Part shown: one piece after another, positions 43,447-50,900 of the stretch | Position numbering within the stretch: the first letter of the stretch is position 1 | Layout of the letters: each line of letters starts with the position of its first letter | Assembly: GCA_913052135.1 (NCBI GenBank) | Contig: CAJXDY010000008.1 | Span: 1 to 64,000 of the forward strand | Length of the DNA: 64,000 bases | Origin: UBA8106 sp913052135 | Lineage (GTDB): Bacteria; Acidobacteriota; Vicinamibacteria; Vicinamibacterales; UBA823 | Reading direction: 5' to 3' | The notes under the pieces: generated by a model | What the model saw: only the letters and a program-made list of their open reading frames with translations | The model's database searches: none | Told to the model about the DNA's origin: nothing | Position numbers and translations under genes: made by a program

Positions 43447-44128
43447 GCCATTAGTTGTGGTGGCGGTCACCTACTACATGGTTCTCATTCTCTTACTCGC
43501 GACACTAAGTACACCACTTCTTGCGCAATCTGATCTTGAGGATTTACGTAGACGTGCGGACGAAGGGTATGTGCGGGCACAGTACAACTTGGCCTTGATG
43601 TACGACACGGGCCGAGGAGTTCCGGAAGATAACATGGAGGCCGTGCGTTGGTATCGTAAGGCGGCGGACCAAGGGAATGTGAGAGCACAGAATAACCTTG
43701 GGGTGATGTACGACGCTGGTGAGGGCGTTCCAGAAGACAACGCGGAAGCGGTGCGCTGGTATCGTATGGCTGCGGAGCAAGGCGACGCTTCGGCTCAGTA
43801 CAATCTTGGGGTGATGCACGACACTGGTGAAGGTGTTCCGGAAGACGACGAGGCTGCGGTGCGCTGGTATCGCGAAGCTGGAGAGCAAGGAGATGTAAGA
43901 GCGCTGCACAACTTGGGCTTGAAGCACTCCAATGGTCGAGGCGCTCCTCAGGATCGGATGTTGTCATATATGTGGTTTGACATTGTGGCGTCACGAACCA
44001 CGGGAAGCTTACGACACGTTGCCATGCTCAATCGCGATCAAGAGAAGGCTTTTTTGACACCTGCCCAAGTTACCGAAGCGCAACAACTTGCCCGAGAATG
44101 GAATGCGGCACATCCGCGCGAACCGTAA
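43424..44128 (+). CDS. Secreted Sel1-repeat protein
   Basis: A 234-residue protein. A start at ATG 43424 gives a signal-like N-terminus with hydrophobic core VVVAVTYYMVLILLLATL and a cleavage region TPLLAQ; ATG 43478 is an alternative. Four Sel1-like repeats of 36 residues follow (AQYNLALMYDTGRGVPEDNM type, ending in AxxWYRKAADQGN). A short helical end follows (QVTEAQQLAREWNAAHPREP). Sel1 repeats form alpha-alpha scaffolds for protein binding in the periplasm or envelope. The start overlaps the previous gene by 23 bp, so the three genes 42459-44128 are probably one operon. Confidence 0.87.
   Translation: MKYWGRNRPLVVVAVTYYMVLILLLATLSTPLLAQSDLEDLRRRADEGYVRAQYNLALMYDTGRGVPEDNMEAVRWYRKAADQGNVRAQNNLGVMYDAGEGVPEDNAEAVRWYRMAAEQGDASAQYNLGVMHDTGEGVPEDDEAAVRWYREAGEQGDVRALHNLGLKHSNGRGAPQDRMLSYMWFDIVASRTTGSLRHVAMLNRDQEKAFLTPAQVTEAQQLAREWNAAHPREP
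43568..43999 (+). repeat. Four in-frame 108-bp repeats encoding Sel1 units
   Basis: The coding sequence contains four consecutive 108-bp units starting near 43568, 43676, 43784 and 43892. The first three are nearly alike at protein level, with shared words such as GTTCCGGAAGA; the fourth has diverged. They form one protein array, and there are no spacers of the kind a CRISPR would have. Confidence 0.75.
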
Positions 44129-44259
44129 GTGCCTCATCGGCAACATCTACTGGCAAAAGGGTTCCGTTGAAGTATGCTGTTACGAGGAAGGGCCTGATCC
44201 TTATCGCAGACAGAGAAGACCCTGCGGAGCTTGAACTGTTAACAGAATATGACATTGGG

Positions 44260-44673
44260 ATGACGCAGCCAGAGGAATCAAGCGCTCCGGAACCCGTGGG
44301 CGCCTATCCGCATGCACGCCGCGTAGGAAATCTGCTATTTCTGTCTGGAATCGGTCCGCGAGTGAGAGGACAACAGGAGATTCCGGGTGTCACGCGCGAC
44401 GACGATGGACGTGTGGTTGCCCATGACATTGAAGCGCAGTGTCGATCGGTTTTCGAGAATGTGCGTACCGTTCTAAAGGAATTCGGGTCTACGTGGGAAC
44501 AATTGATCGACGTGACGGTCTTTCTGACGAACATGGCGGATGACTTCGACACGTTCAACACGGTGTACGCTGAGTATTTCTCGACGAATCAACCATGCCG
44601 CACGACGGTGGAAGTGAATCGCTTGCCCACGCCGATCGCTATCGAACTGAAATGTATTGCCATAGTGGACTAA
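44260..44673 (+). CDS. 2-aminomuconate deaminase (RidA family)
   Basis: A 137-residue protein by the ATG at 44260; a TTG at 44167 with AAAAGGG upstream would add 31 plausible residues ending ELELLTEYDIG. RidA/YjgF fold: EPVGAYPHARRVGNLLFLSGIGPR, GRVVAHDIEAQCRSVFENV, TVFLTNMADDFDTFN and RTTVEVNRLPTP. The RidA arginine is present in CRTTVEV. Its place immediately before 3-hydroxyanthranilate dioxygenase, ACMS decarboxylase and kynureninase marks it as the aminomuconate deaminase (NbaF type) of 2-aminomuconate breakdown rather than a general imine deaminase. Confidence 0.85.
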   Translation: MTQPEESSAPEPVGAYPHARRVGNLLFLSGIGPRVRGQQEIPGVTRDDDGRVVAHDIEAQCRSVFENVRTVLKEFGSTWEQLIDVTVFLTNMADDFDTFNTVYAEYFSTNQPCRTTVEVNRLPTPIAIELKCIAIVD

Positions 44674-44689
44674 GTTGAGGAGTGAGAGA

Positions 44690-45202
44690 ATGCGCGAACT
44701 TAAGGCCTTTAACTTCAAGCAATGGATCGACGAGCATCGAGAGTTCCTCAAGCCCCCGGTTGGAAACAAGCTGGTGTTTCAAGATGCCGAGTTCATCGTG
44801 ATGGTGGTGGGCGGGCCGAACAAACGAACGGATTATCACTACGACGAGAGCGAAGAGTTTTTCTATCAAGTGGAAGGCGATATTGTGCTCAAGATTATAG
44901 AGAACGACACGCCGATCGATATTCCGATTCGCGAAGGCGAGATCTTCCTGCTGCCAGCCAGGGTGCCACATTCTCCGCAGCGCGGGCCCAACACCGTCGG
45001 CTTGGTCATCGAGCGGAAGCGGACCGAGCACGAGAAGGACGGGCTCATCTGGTTCTGCGAGAAATGCCACCACAAACTCTACGAGGAATTTTTTCGTCTG
45101 GAGAACATCGAAACGCAATTGCCAACGGTCATTAGCCACTTCTATAGCTCGACTGAGCATCGTACGTGTACGGAGTGTGGAACGGTGATGGCGCAACCGT
45201 AG
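44690..45202 (+). CDS. nbaC: 3-hydroxyanthranilate 3,4-dioxygenase
   Basis: A 170-residue cupin dioxygenase. ATG 44690 follows GAGGAG at 8 nt. The iron ligands His50 (DYHYDESEEFFYQ), Glu56 and His94 (VPHSP) are present. The C-terminal rubredoxin-like iron site of bacterial enzymes is intact (Cys123-x2-Cys126, Cys160-x2-Cys163). It opens the ring of 3-hydroxyanthranilate to 2-amino-3-carboxymuconate semialdehyde. It lies 16 bp after the aminomuconate deaminase gene and 38 bp before the decarboxylase gene, matching pathway order. Confidence 0.95.
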   Translation: MRELKAFNFKQWIDEHREFLKPPVGNKLVFQDAEFIVMVVGGPNKRTDYHYDESEEFFYQVEGDIVLKIIENDTPIDIPIREGEIFLLPARVPHSPQRGPNTVGLVIERKRTEHEKDGLIWFCEKCHHKLYEEFFRLENIETQLPTVISHFYSSTEHRTCTECGTVMAQP

Positions 45203-45240
45203 CGTCGGTCCTGTTAGGGACGACCGTTGCCTGAGGCGTG

Positions 45241-46251
45241 ATGCTAAAAGTCGATATCCATACGCACATCCTCCCCGAGACTTGGCCCGATCTGAAAGAG
45301 CGCTACGGCTATGGTGGATTCGTGCAACTCGAACAGCATGGTTCCGGCTGCGGGCGCATGTCGATTGACGGTCGAGTGTTCCGAGAGGTCGGTAAGAACT
45401 GTTGGGATCCCAAAACACGTTTAACGGACTGTGACGACCACGGGGTCGATGTGCAGGTGCTCTCGACTGTTCCGGTGATGTTTAGTTACTGGGCCGAGCC
45501 CGAGGATGCGCATGACTTGTCACGACTACTGAATGATCATCTCGCGGGTGTCGTGGCGGATCATCCTCGGCGGTTCGTCGGCTTGGGGACCGTGCCGATG
45601 CAGGACCCGACGCGGGCGGTCCAGGAACTTGAACGGTGCGTGAAGACGCTCGGCATGGCGGGCATTCAGATTGGCAGCCACGTCAACGGCCAAAACTTGG
45701 ATGATGAACGAGTGTTTCCCGTTTTCGAAGCGGCTGAGGCGCTGGGGGCCGCAATCTTCGTACACCCTTGGGACATGCTAGGGGGTGATCGGATGTCAAA
45801 GTATTGGCTGTCTTGGCTCGTAGGTATGCCGTCCGAGACCGCGCTGGCGATCTGCGCGATGATGTTTGGCGGCGTTTTCGATCGCCTACCACGGCTACGC
45901 GTCGCATTCGCTCACGGTGGCGGAGCGTTTCCTGGTACGGTGGGACGCATCGACCATGGATTCAAGGTGCGTCCCGATCTCTGCGCGGTTAATGTCGAGA
46001 TGAGTCCACGCGAGCAGTTACGCCGCTTTTATGTCGATGCGCTCGTGCATGATGCCGACGCGTTGCTGTCGCTGATCAAGCTATTCGGCTCGGATCGCGT
46101 GGCGCTCGGTACCGATTATCCATTCCCGTTGGGGGAACACGAGCCGGGTGCACTAATTGAATCATTACCATTGGATACGGTGACGCGGCAGCAGCTACTC
46201 AGTGCCTCGGCCCTCGACTGGCTAAATCTCAATCCGAACCAATTTTCGTGA
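45241..46251 (+). CDS. nbaD: 2-amino-3-carboxymuconate-6-semialdehyde decarboxylase
   Basis: A 336-residue amidohydrolase-superfamily protein (ACMSD). ATG 45241 is preferred over the adjacent GTG at 45238. Zinc ligands His7 and His9 (DIHTHILPE); further ligand regions FVHPWDMLG near 180, VAFAHGGGAFP near 228 and GTDYPFPLGEHE near 295. It decarboxylates the product of 3-hydroxyanthranilate dioxygenase to 2-aminomuconate semialdehyde. Only 13 bp separate it from the kynureninase gene. Family assignment is supported by motifs and by this neighbourhood. Confidence 0.94.
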   Translation: MLKVDIHTHILPETWPDLKERYGYGGFVQLEQHGSGCGRMSIDGRVFREVGKNCWDPKTRLTDCDDHGVDVQVLSTVPVMFSYWAEPEDAHDLSRLLNDHLAGVVADHPRRFVGLGTVPMQDPTRAVQELERCVKTLGMAGIQIGSHVNGQNLDDERVFPVFEAAEALGAAIFVHPWDMLGGDRMSKYWLSWLVGMPSETALAICAMMFGGVFDRLPRLRVAFAHGGGAFPGTVGRIDHGFKVRPDLCAVNVEMSPREQLRRFYVDALVHDADALLSLIKLFGSDRVALGTDYPFPLGEHEPGALIESLPLDTVTRQQLLSASALDWLNLNPNQFS

Positions 46252-46264
46252 GGTTGCGAACGAG

Positions 46265-47563
46265 ATGGAAAAGCAAGCGATGACGTTCGAGCGCGGTCTT
46301 GACTTTGTGAGAGCGCAGGACGCAGCGGACCCACTGGCATCGTTCCGCGATCGCTTTGCCATCCCGAAGCAGCCTGACGGTAATGATCTTATCTACCTGT
46401 GTGGGAACTCCCTCGGCTTGCAACCAAAGGTAGCTGTCTCGCTTGTCCGCGAGGAACTGGACGCGTGGGCCACACTGGCGGTTGGCGCGCACTTTGCGGC
46501 CGAACGACCATGGGTTTCCTATCCGGAACGTTTGGCGCCAGCTACTGCAACACTTGTTGGTGCCCACGCGGGCGAAGTGGTCGCCATGAATACGCTCACG
46601 GTTAATCTGCATTTTATGCTGGTGAGCTTCTATCGACCCACGTCGGGACGGCACAAGGTGCTGATCGAACGGCCAGCGTTTCCATCAGATCGGTACGCAG
46701 TCGAGTCACAAATCCGCTTCCATGGTTTCGATCCGACTGCTTCGTTGATCGAAATCGGCCCACGTCCTGGCGAATCGACCATCCGGATGGAAGATCTCGA
46801 GGCGTGTCTCCGCGCTGAGGGTTCGACGATCGCACTCGTGTTGCTGCCTGGAGTGAATTACTACACTGGTCAGGTGTTCGACATGGCGGCGGTGACCCGT
46901 CTCGGGGAAGCGCAGGGCTGCGTTGTTGGATTCGATCTGGCGCACGCCGTGGGCAACATTCCGCTTCGGTTGCACGACTGGAACGCAGATTTCGCGGTAT
47001 GGTGTACTTACAAATATCTAAACGGTGGACCGGGTGCTGTTGCTGGCTGCTTCGTGCACGAACGCCATCGCGATTGGGCCGGCAAGCCGAGGTTGGCAGG
47101 CTGGTGGGGGCATGATCCGGCCTCACGGTTCCAGATGGGGCCAGACTTCATTCCAAGTCCTGGCGCGGAAGGCTGGCAGGTGAGTAATGCGCCGATCCTC
47201 TCACTGGCGCCAGTGTTGGCCTCGCTGGATATCTTTGAGGAAGCCGGCATGCGGGCGCTCACTGCCAAGTCAGACCGTCTGACGTCGTACCTCGCGTTCT
47301 TAGTACACGAGGAACTCGGTGCCTACGTCGAAATTCTGACCCCGTTGGAGTCCGGGCAGCGAGGCTGCCAGCTCTCGCTGCGTGTTCGGGGCACCCGGGA
47401 GGATCAGCGTCAGGTCTTCGAGGCCCTCGAGACGCACGGCGTCGTCTGTGACTGGCGTGAGCCGGATGTGATTCGGGTGGCTCCGGTGCCCCTGTACAAT
47501 CGTTTCGAGGATGTCTTCGAATTCGTAAGCGTGTTACAACAGACGCTGGTGGCGGACGGCTAG
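46265..47563 (+). CDS. kynU: Kynureninase
   Basis: A 432-residue PLP enzyme. Motifs: LCGNSLGLQPK (46-56), AMNTLTVNLHFML near 107, ERPAFPSDRYAVESQI near 135, FDLAHAVGN with Asp224 and His227, and the PLP-binding Lys250 in CTYKYLNGGPG. It hydrolyses kynurenine or 3-hydroxykynurenine to anthranilate or 3-hydroxyanthranilate plus alanine, supplying the dioxygenase upstream. The gene for kynurenine 3-monooxygenase is not in the window. Next gene follows at 10 bp. Confidence 0.96.
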   Translation: MEKQAMTFERGLDFVRAQDAADPLASFRDRFAIPKQPDGNDLIYLCGNSLGLQPKVAVSLVREELDAWATLAVGAHFAAERPWVSYPERLAPATATLVGAHAGEVVAMNTLTVNLHFMLVSFYRPTSGRHKVLIERPAFPSDRYAVESQIRFHGFDPTASLIEIGPRPGESTIRMEDLEACLRAEGSTIALVLLPGVNYYTGQVFDMAAVTRLGEAQGCVVGFDLAHAVGNIPLRLHDWNADFAVWCTYKYLNGGPGAVAGCFVHERHRDWAGKPRLAGWWGHDPASRFQMGPDFIPSPGAEGWQVSNAPILSLAPVLASLDIFEEAGMRALTAKSDRLTSYLAFLVHEELGAYVEILTPLESGQRGCQLSLRVRGTREDQRQVFEALETHGVVCDWREPDVIRVAPVPLYNRFEDVFEFVSVLQQTLVADG

Positions 47564-47573
47564 AGGAGGGGAT

Positions 47574-49361
47574 ATGGGCATGAGATGGAGGCTCTGCGGT
47601 GTCGTCCTGATCGTGTTGGGAACCGCAGCAGCTTGTTCGCAGACTGGCGAGCAAATAGGGTCCGGAGGCCAGGCCGCGGTCACTGCAGTTACTGTTGATG
47701 AGTTCGTACTACGCGCGGATGCCGTCTGTGTCCCTAACATCCCACTGGCACCCGACCCGGCCAGTTACGGGATGGATGCGATCACCGGTGGCTTCCAGCA
47801 CCCAGCGACGACGCCGCATCAACACGAGGCACAACCATTTGACGGTGAGCTCGAGATTTGGGATACGAACGAGTACATCGACAACATGACGATCGAGGCT
47901 TATTATCCGGATACCGTCGAACCGTTTCACACCTGGCAGAACATTGTCGACTTTGATGGACGGCGCTATCTGTATCAGTACGTCCGCCGCGATATGAAAA
48001 TCTTCGACATCACCGATCCGAAGGCCGTGACGCTGGTGCAGGAAAAGGGTCATCCGTGGGATCTGAACGGGCCAGGCGACGAGAGGAATCCATTCGCACC
48101 TGGCGACATGTTCGGTGCGGCATCCATTCAGTGGAATGACGAACTCGACATGTATGTCATGGTGCAGGCGTTCGAGGTGCAGCGGTTCGGTGTGATCGAC
48201 GACAAGCGTGCGGACCCTGACGGGGTTGCCCGCCATCGCAACGCGGATCATTTGAAAGGCTTCAAGGTATACGCGATGCACGGTCCAATGCCGGAGGAGT
48301 GGGAGCTGTTGGCAGAGATGACAACCGACGTGGAGCATCCGGATGCGCCCATCGGTCAACAACGGGGCTCTGGTGTGCGGGACATTCCGACCTATTTCGG
48401 CGGTCAGTACATGTTCGTCGCGGCCGCACCTGATGCGAGCTATGCCTTGACCGAATATCCCACGGATTTGTATTCCGCAGGGTACCAGGCGTGGGATATG
48501 TCTGACCCAGCACAGCCGACCTTTGTGGGACAGTTCACGGCGCCCGGTCAGCGCTTGGGCGACGAAGAGGCATACATGCAGAATCCTAGGTGCGGAAACC
48601 GCACCTCATGGTTTGGTGCGCGCATGTCGATCTTCATGCCGACACCGGTCGAAGACGGAGGTCGGTACGGCTACGGTGCGATGGGAGGGCTCGGCTTCTA
48701 CGTGCTCGACATTTCCGATCCCGCGAACATTGAGGCGGTTGGACATTTGGACTTTCCGCCAAGTGTGGCGGGAACTGAAGGCGACAATATTGACGTGTCA
48801 CAGGTCGAGCAGACGGGGATCGTGTATTACAGTGGCTATCCGCTCGCAGAGGACTGTTGGGAGCCCTACAAGGACATCTATATGATCGATGTCAACGATC
48901 CAACCAACCCGACGATTCGTGGCACGCTGCCGCGACCCGTCCCGCCTCATGACGCGCCGTTCACCGATTACTGCCAACGTCGAGGCAGCTTTGGCCCTAA
49001 GCGCTCGGGGTACTACACGCAGCCCGGAATCGGACGAGTTGGGATCGTGCCCTATGCGTTCTACAATGCCGGCGTGCAGATCTTCGATGTGAGTGGTCCA
49101 TCTGATCCGACCATCGTGGCCTATTTTGTCCCTCGCTTCGACACCGAGCGCGTACCTGACTACGCGCGTGGAAATCTCGCGCACGGTATTTACGTGGAGT
49201 ATGACCGAAACCTTATTTGGCTCTTTGCAAATCATGGTATGTACGTGCTGTCGACACCTGTGCTTGGTGAACCGAGTTTCGAGGCGCCCGCCAAGCCATG
49301 GCCTCGCCGACAGCGAGCGTCCCACGAAGAGCCGAACATGTTGAGCAGCATCACGAACTAG
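47574..49361 (+). CDS. LVIVD-repeat lipoprotein
   Basis: A 595-residue protein with GAGGAGGGG upstream of the ATG. Lipobox TAAAC places the lipidated Cys near 22. A series of beta-propeller-like repeats of LVIVD type follows: MKIFDITDPKAVTLVQE, GFYVLDISDPANIEAVGHLDFP, IYMIDVNDPTNPTIRGTLPRP and VQIFDVSGPSDPTIVAYFVP. There is a histidine- and acid-rich N-terminal domain (about 55-150). Function is unknown. It sits 10 bp after kynU and just before the transporter gene, so it is probably co-transcribed with the kynurenine operon; a substrate-binding role for the transport step is only a guess. Confidence 0.87.
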   Translation: MGMRWRLCGVVLIVLGTAAACSQTGEQIGSGGQAAVTAVTVDEFVLRADAVCVPNIPLAPDPASYGMDAITGGFQHPATTPHQHEAQPFDGELEIWDTNEYIDNMTIEAYYPDTVEPFHTWQNIVDFDGRRYLYQYVRRDMKIFDITDPKAVTLVQEKGHPWDLNGPGDERNPFAPGDMFGAASIQWNDELDMYVMVQAFEVQRFGVIDDKRADPDGVARHRNADHLKGFKVYAMHGPMPEEWELLAEMTTDVEHPDAPIGQQRGSGVRDIPTYFGGQYMFVAAAPDASYALTEYPTDLYSAGYQAWDMSDPAQPTFVGQFTAPGQRLGDEEAYMQNPRCGNRTSWFGARMSIFMPTPVEDGGRYGYGAMGGLGFYVLDISDPANIEAVGHLDFPPSVAGTEGDNIDVSQVEQTGIVYYSGYPLAEDCWEPYKDIYMIDVNDPTNPTIRGTLPRPVPPHDAPFTDYCQRRGSFGPKRSGYYTQPGIGRVGIVPYAFYNAGVQIFDVSGPSDPTIVAYFVPRFDTERVPDYARGNLAHGIYVEYDRNLIWLFANHGMYVLSTPVLGEPSFEAPAKPWPRRQRASHEEPNMLSSITN

Positions 49362-49395
49362 CTGTAACCATGCCCATTCACTGGAGAGCACACTT

Positions 49396-50772
49396 ATGAC
49401 GACGTCGCAAGAACGTGGGATGTGGGGTACACGGCTTGGGTTCATTATGGCGGCAGCTGGCTCCGCCGTTGGGCTCGGCAACATTTGGGGATTTCCCACG
49501 CGGGTAGGTCAAGGTGGCGGTGCTGTCTTCGTTCTCATTTACCTGTTCTGCATCGTGCTGATCTGTGCGCCGATCTTGGTGGCCGAGTTCGTCCTCGGTC
49601 GCGGGTCGAGACAGTCACCCGTTGGTGCCTTCAAGTACTTTAGCTCGGGAACGCGTTGGTGGTGGGTCGGTGCACTCGGCGTCGTCACGAGCGTTGCTAT
49701 CGTGGCGTTCTACTCGGTGATTGGAGGTTGGACCATCGGGTACGTCTGGTATGCAGCGACTGGAGCACTCAGCAGCGGTGGTGAAGGGGCTGGAGATTTC
49801 TTTACCCGATTTACGAGCAATGGCTTTAAGAGTGTGTTTTGCACGTTTCTATTTCTTGGACTGGCAGCGGCATCAAACATCGGTGGCGTGCGTACGGGGA
49901 TAGAGCGTGTTGCGAAGACTCTAATGCCAGTCTTGCTGGTGCTGCTGGTCTTATTGGCTATCCGCTCACTCACCTTGCCAGGAGCAGCTGAGGGGTTGGC
50001 GTACTACATGCGTCCCGATTTGAGTCAAGCCTTGAATATGTCGGTGTTTGGGGCTGCCCTCGGGCAGGCGTTCTTTTCACTGAGTCTCGGTAATGGGGCC
50101 ATGCTCACCTACGGCAGTTACCTGCGCCGGTCAGAAGGCATCGGTCGGGTGGTGCTGTGGGTGGTCCTGCTTGACACCTTCATTGCGTTGCTGGCAGGTC
50201 TCATCATCTTTCCCGCAGGGTTCTCGATAGCAGGATTCGATCCCGCCAGCACCGGCCCGGGATTGATCTTCGCGGTTCTGCCGGAACTGTTCGCCACGAT
50301 GGTCGGCGGCCGCCTTTTCGCCGGCACGTTTTTTGTCCTGCTCGTCATAGCGGCCCTGACTTCGGCCATCTCGCTCTTGGAGGTCCCAGTTGCCCATGTG
50401 ATTGATCGCCGGCAGTGGTCCAGGCCGAAAGCGGTGCTCGTCGTGAGTGGTTCGGCGTTTCTTTTGTCGATTCCATGCGCGTTGGGCTTTGGCGCGGTCG
50501 GGTCTCTAACCGATTTCGTGCCGGCACAGTGGGGTGGGAATTTCCTGGGCTTGGTTGCGACACTCTGCAATAACTTCTCACTTCCGATCGGCGGCATGCT
50601 GATTGCCATCTTCGTCGGCTATGTCTGGCGAGTGGATCGCGCAGTCGCCGAGTTACTCGCCGAGCATGCGTGGTTCCCGGCTCCGAGACTCTGGGGTTTG
50701 TTGATTCGCTACGTCTCCCCAGTGGGCATTTCTATCATTCTCGTCATCAGTATCGTGGCGGTGATCATGTGA
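49396..50772 (+). CDS. Neurotransmitter:sodium symporter (NSS) family transporter
   Basis: A 458-residue membrane protein with 11-12 predicted segments. The N-terminal SNF signature is WGTRLGFIMAAAGSAVGLGNIWGFPTRVGQ, with an unwound first segment at GSAVGLGNIW. Further features: GGGAVFVLIYLFCI, YYMRPDLSQAL and QAFFSLSLGNGAML with the sodium-site region. Bacterial NSS proteins import amino acids with sodium, and several (TnaT type) take up tryptophan. Its position downstream of the kynurenine genes suggests tryptophan, kynurenine or a similar substrate. ATG 49396 is preceded by GGAGAG. Confidence 0.95.
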   Translation: MTTSQERGMWGTRLGFIMAAAGSAVGLGNIWGFPTRVGQGGGAVFVLIYLFCIVLICAPILVAEFVLGRGSRQSPVGAFKYFSSGTRWWWVGALGVVTSVAIVAFYSVIGGWTIGYVWYAATGALSSGGEGAGDFFTRFTSNGFKSVFCTFLFLGLAAASNIGGVRTGIERVAKTLMPVLLVLLVLLAIRSLTLPGAAEGLAYYMRPDLSQALNMSVFGAALGQAFFSLSLGNGAMLTYGSYLRRSEGIGRVVLWVVLLDTFIALLAGLIIFPAGFSIAGFDPASTGPGLIFAVLPELFATMVGGRLFAGTFFVLLVIAALTSAISLLEVPVAHVIDRRQWSRPKAVLVVSGSAFLLSIPCALGFGAVGSLTDFVPAQWGGNFLGLVATLCNNFSLPIGGMLIAIFVGYVWRVDRAVAELLAEHAWFPAPRLWGLLIRYVSPVGISIILVISIVAVIM

Positions 50773-50900
50773 GCGACCACGAGACAAGACAACTTACATC
50801 CGTGTCGTCATTGCAGTGCTAGAATCAGCACCTCGTTCCCACTGAATGAAGGATGTGCAATTTAGGCATTCTTACGCGCAGAAAGACAAGGGGTTTCATC

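Noticed and set aside
43568..43999. Regular 108-bp repeats as a possible CRISPR or satellite
   Set aside because: They are coding, in frame, and give four Sel1 units with no variable spacers.
44639..45418. Long minus-strand ORF (259 codons) over the 3-hydroxyanthranilate dioxygenase gene
   Set aside because: The plus strand encodes a complete dioxygenase with all iron ligands. The antisense frame has no family motif and is an expected shadow of biased codon use.
48798..49499. Minus-strand ORF of 233 codons across the LVIVD gene end and the transporter start
   Set aside because: It is antisense to two well-supported genes and has no start signal or recognised domain.
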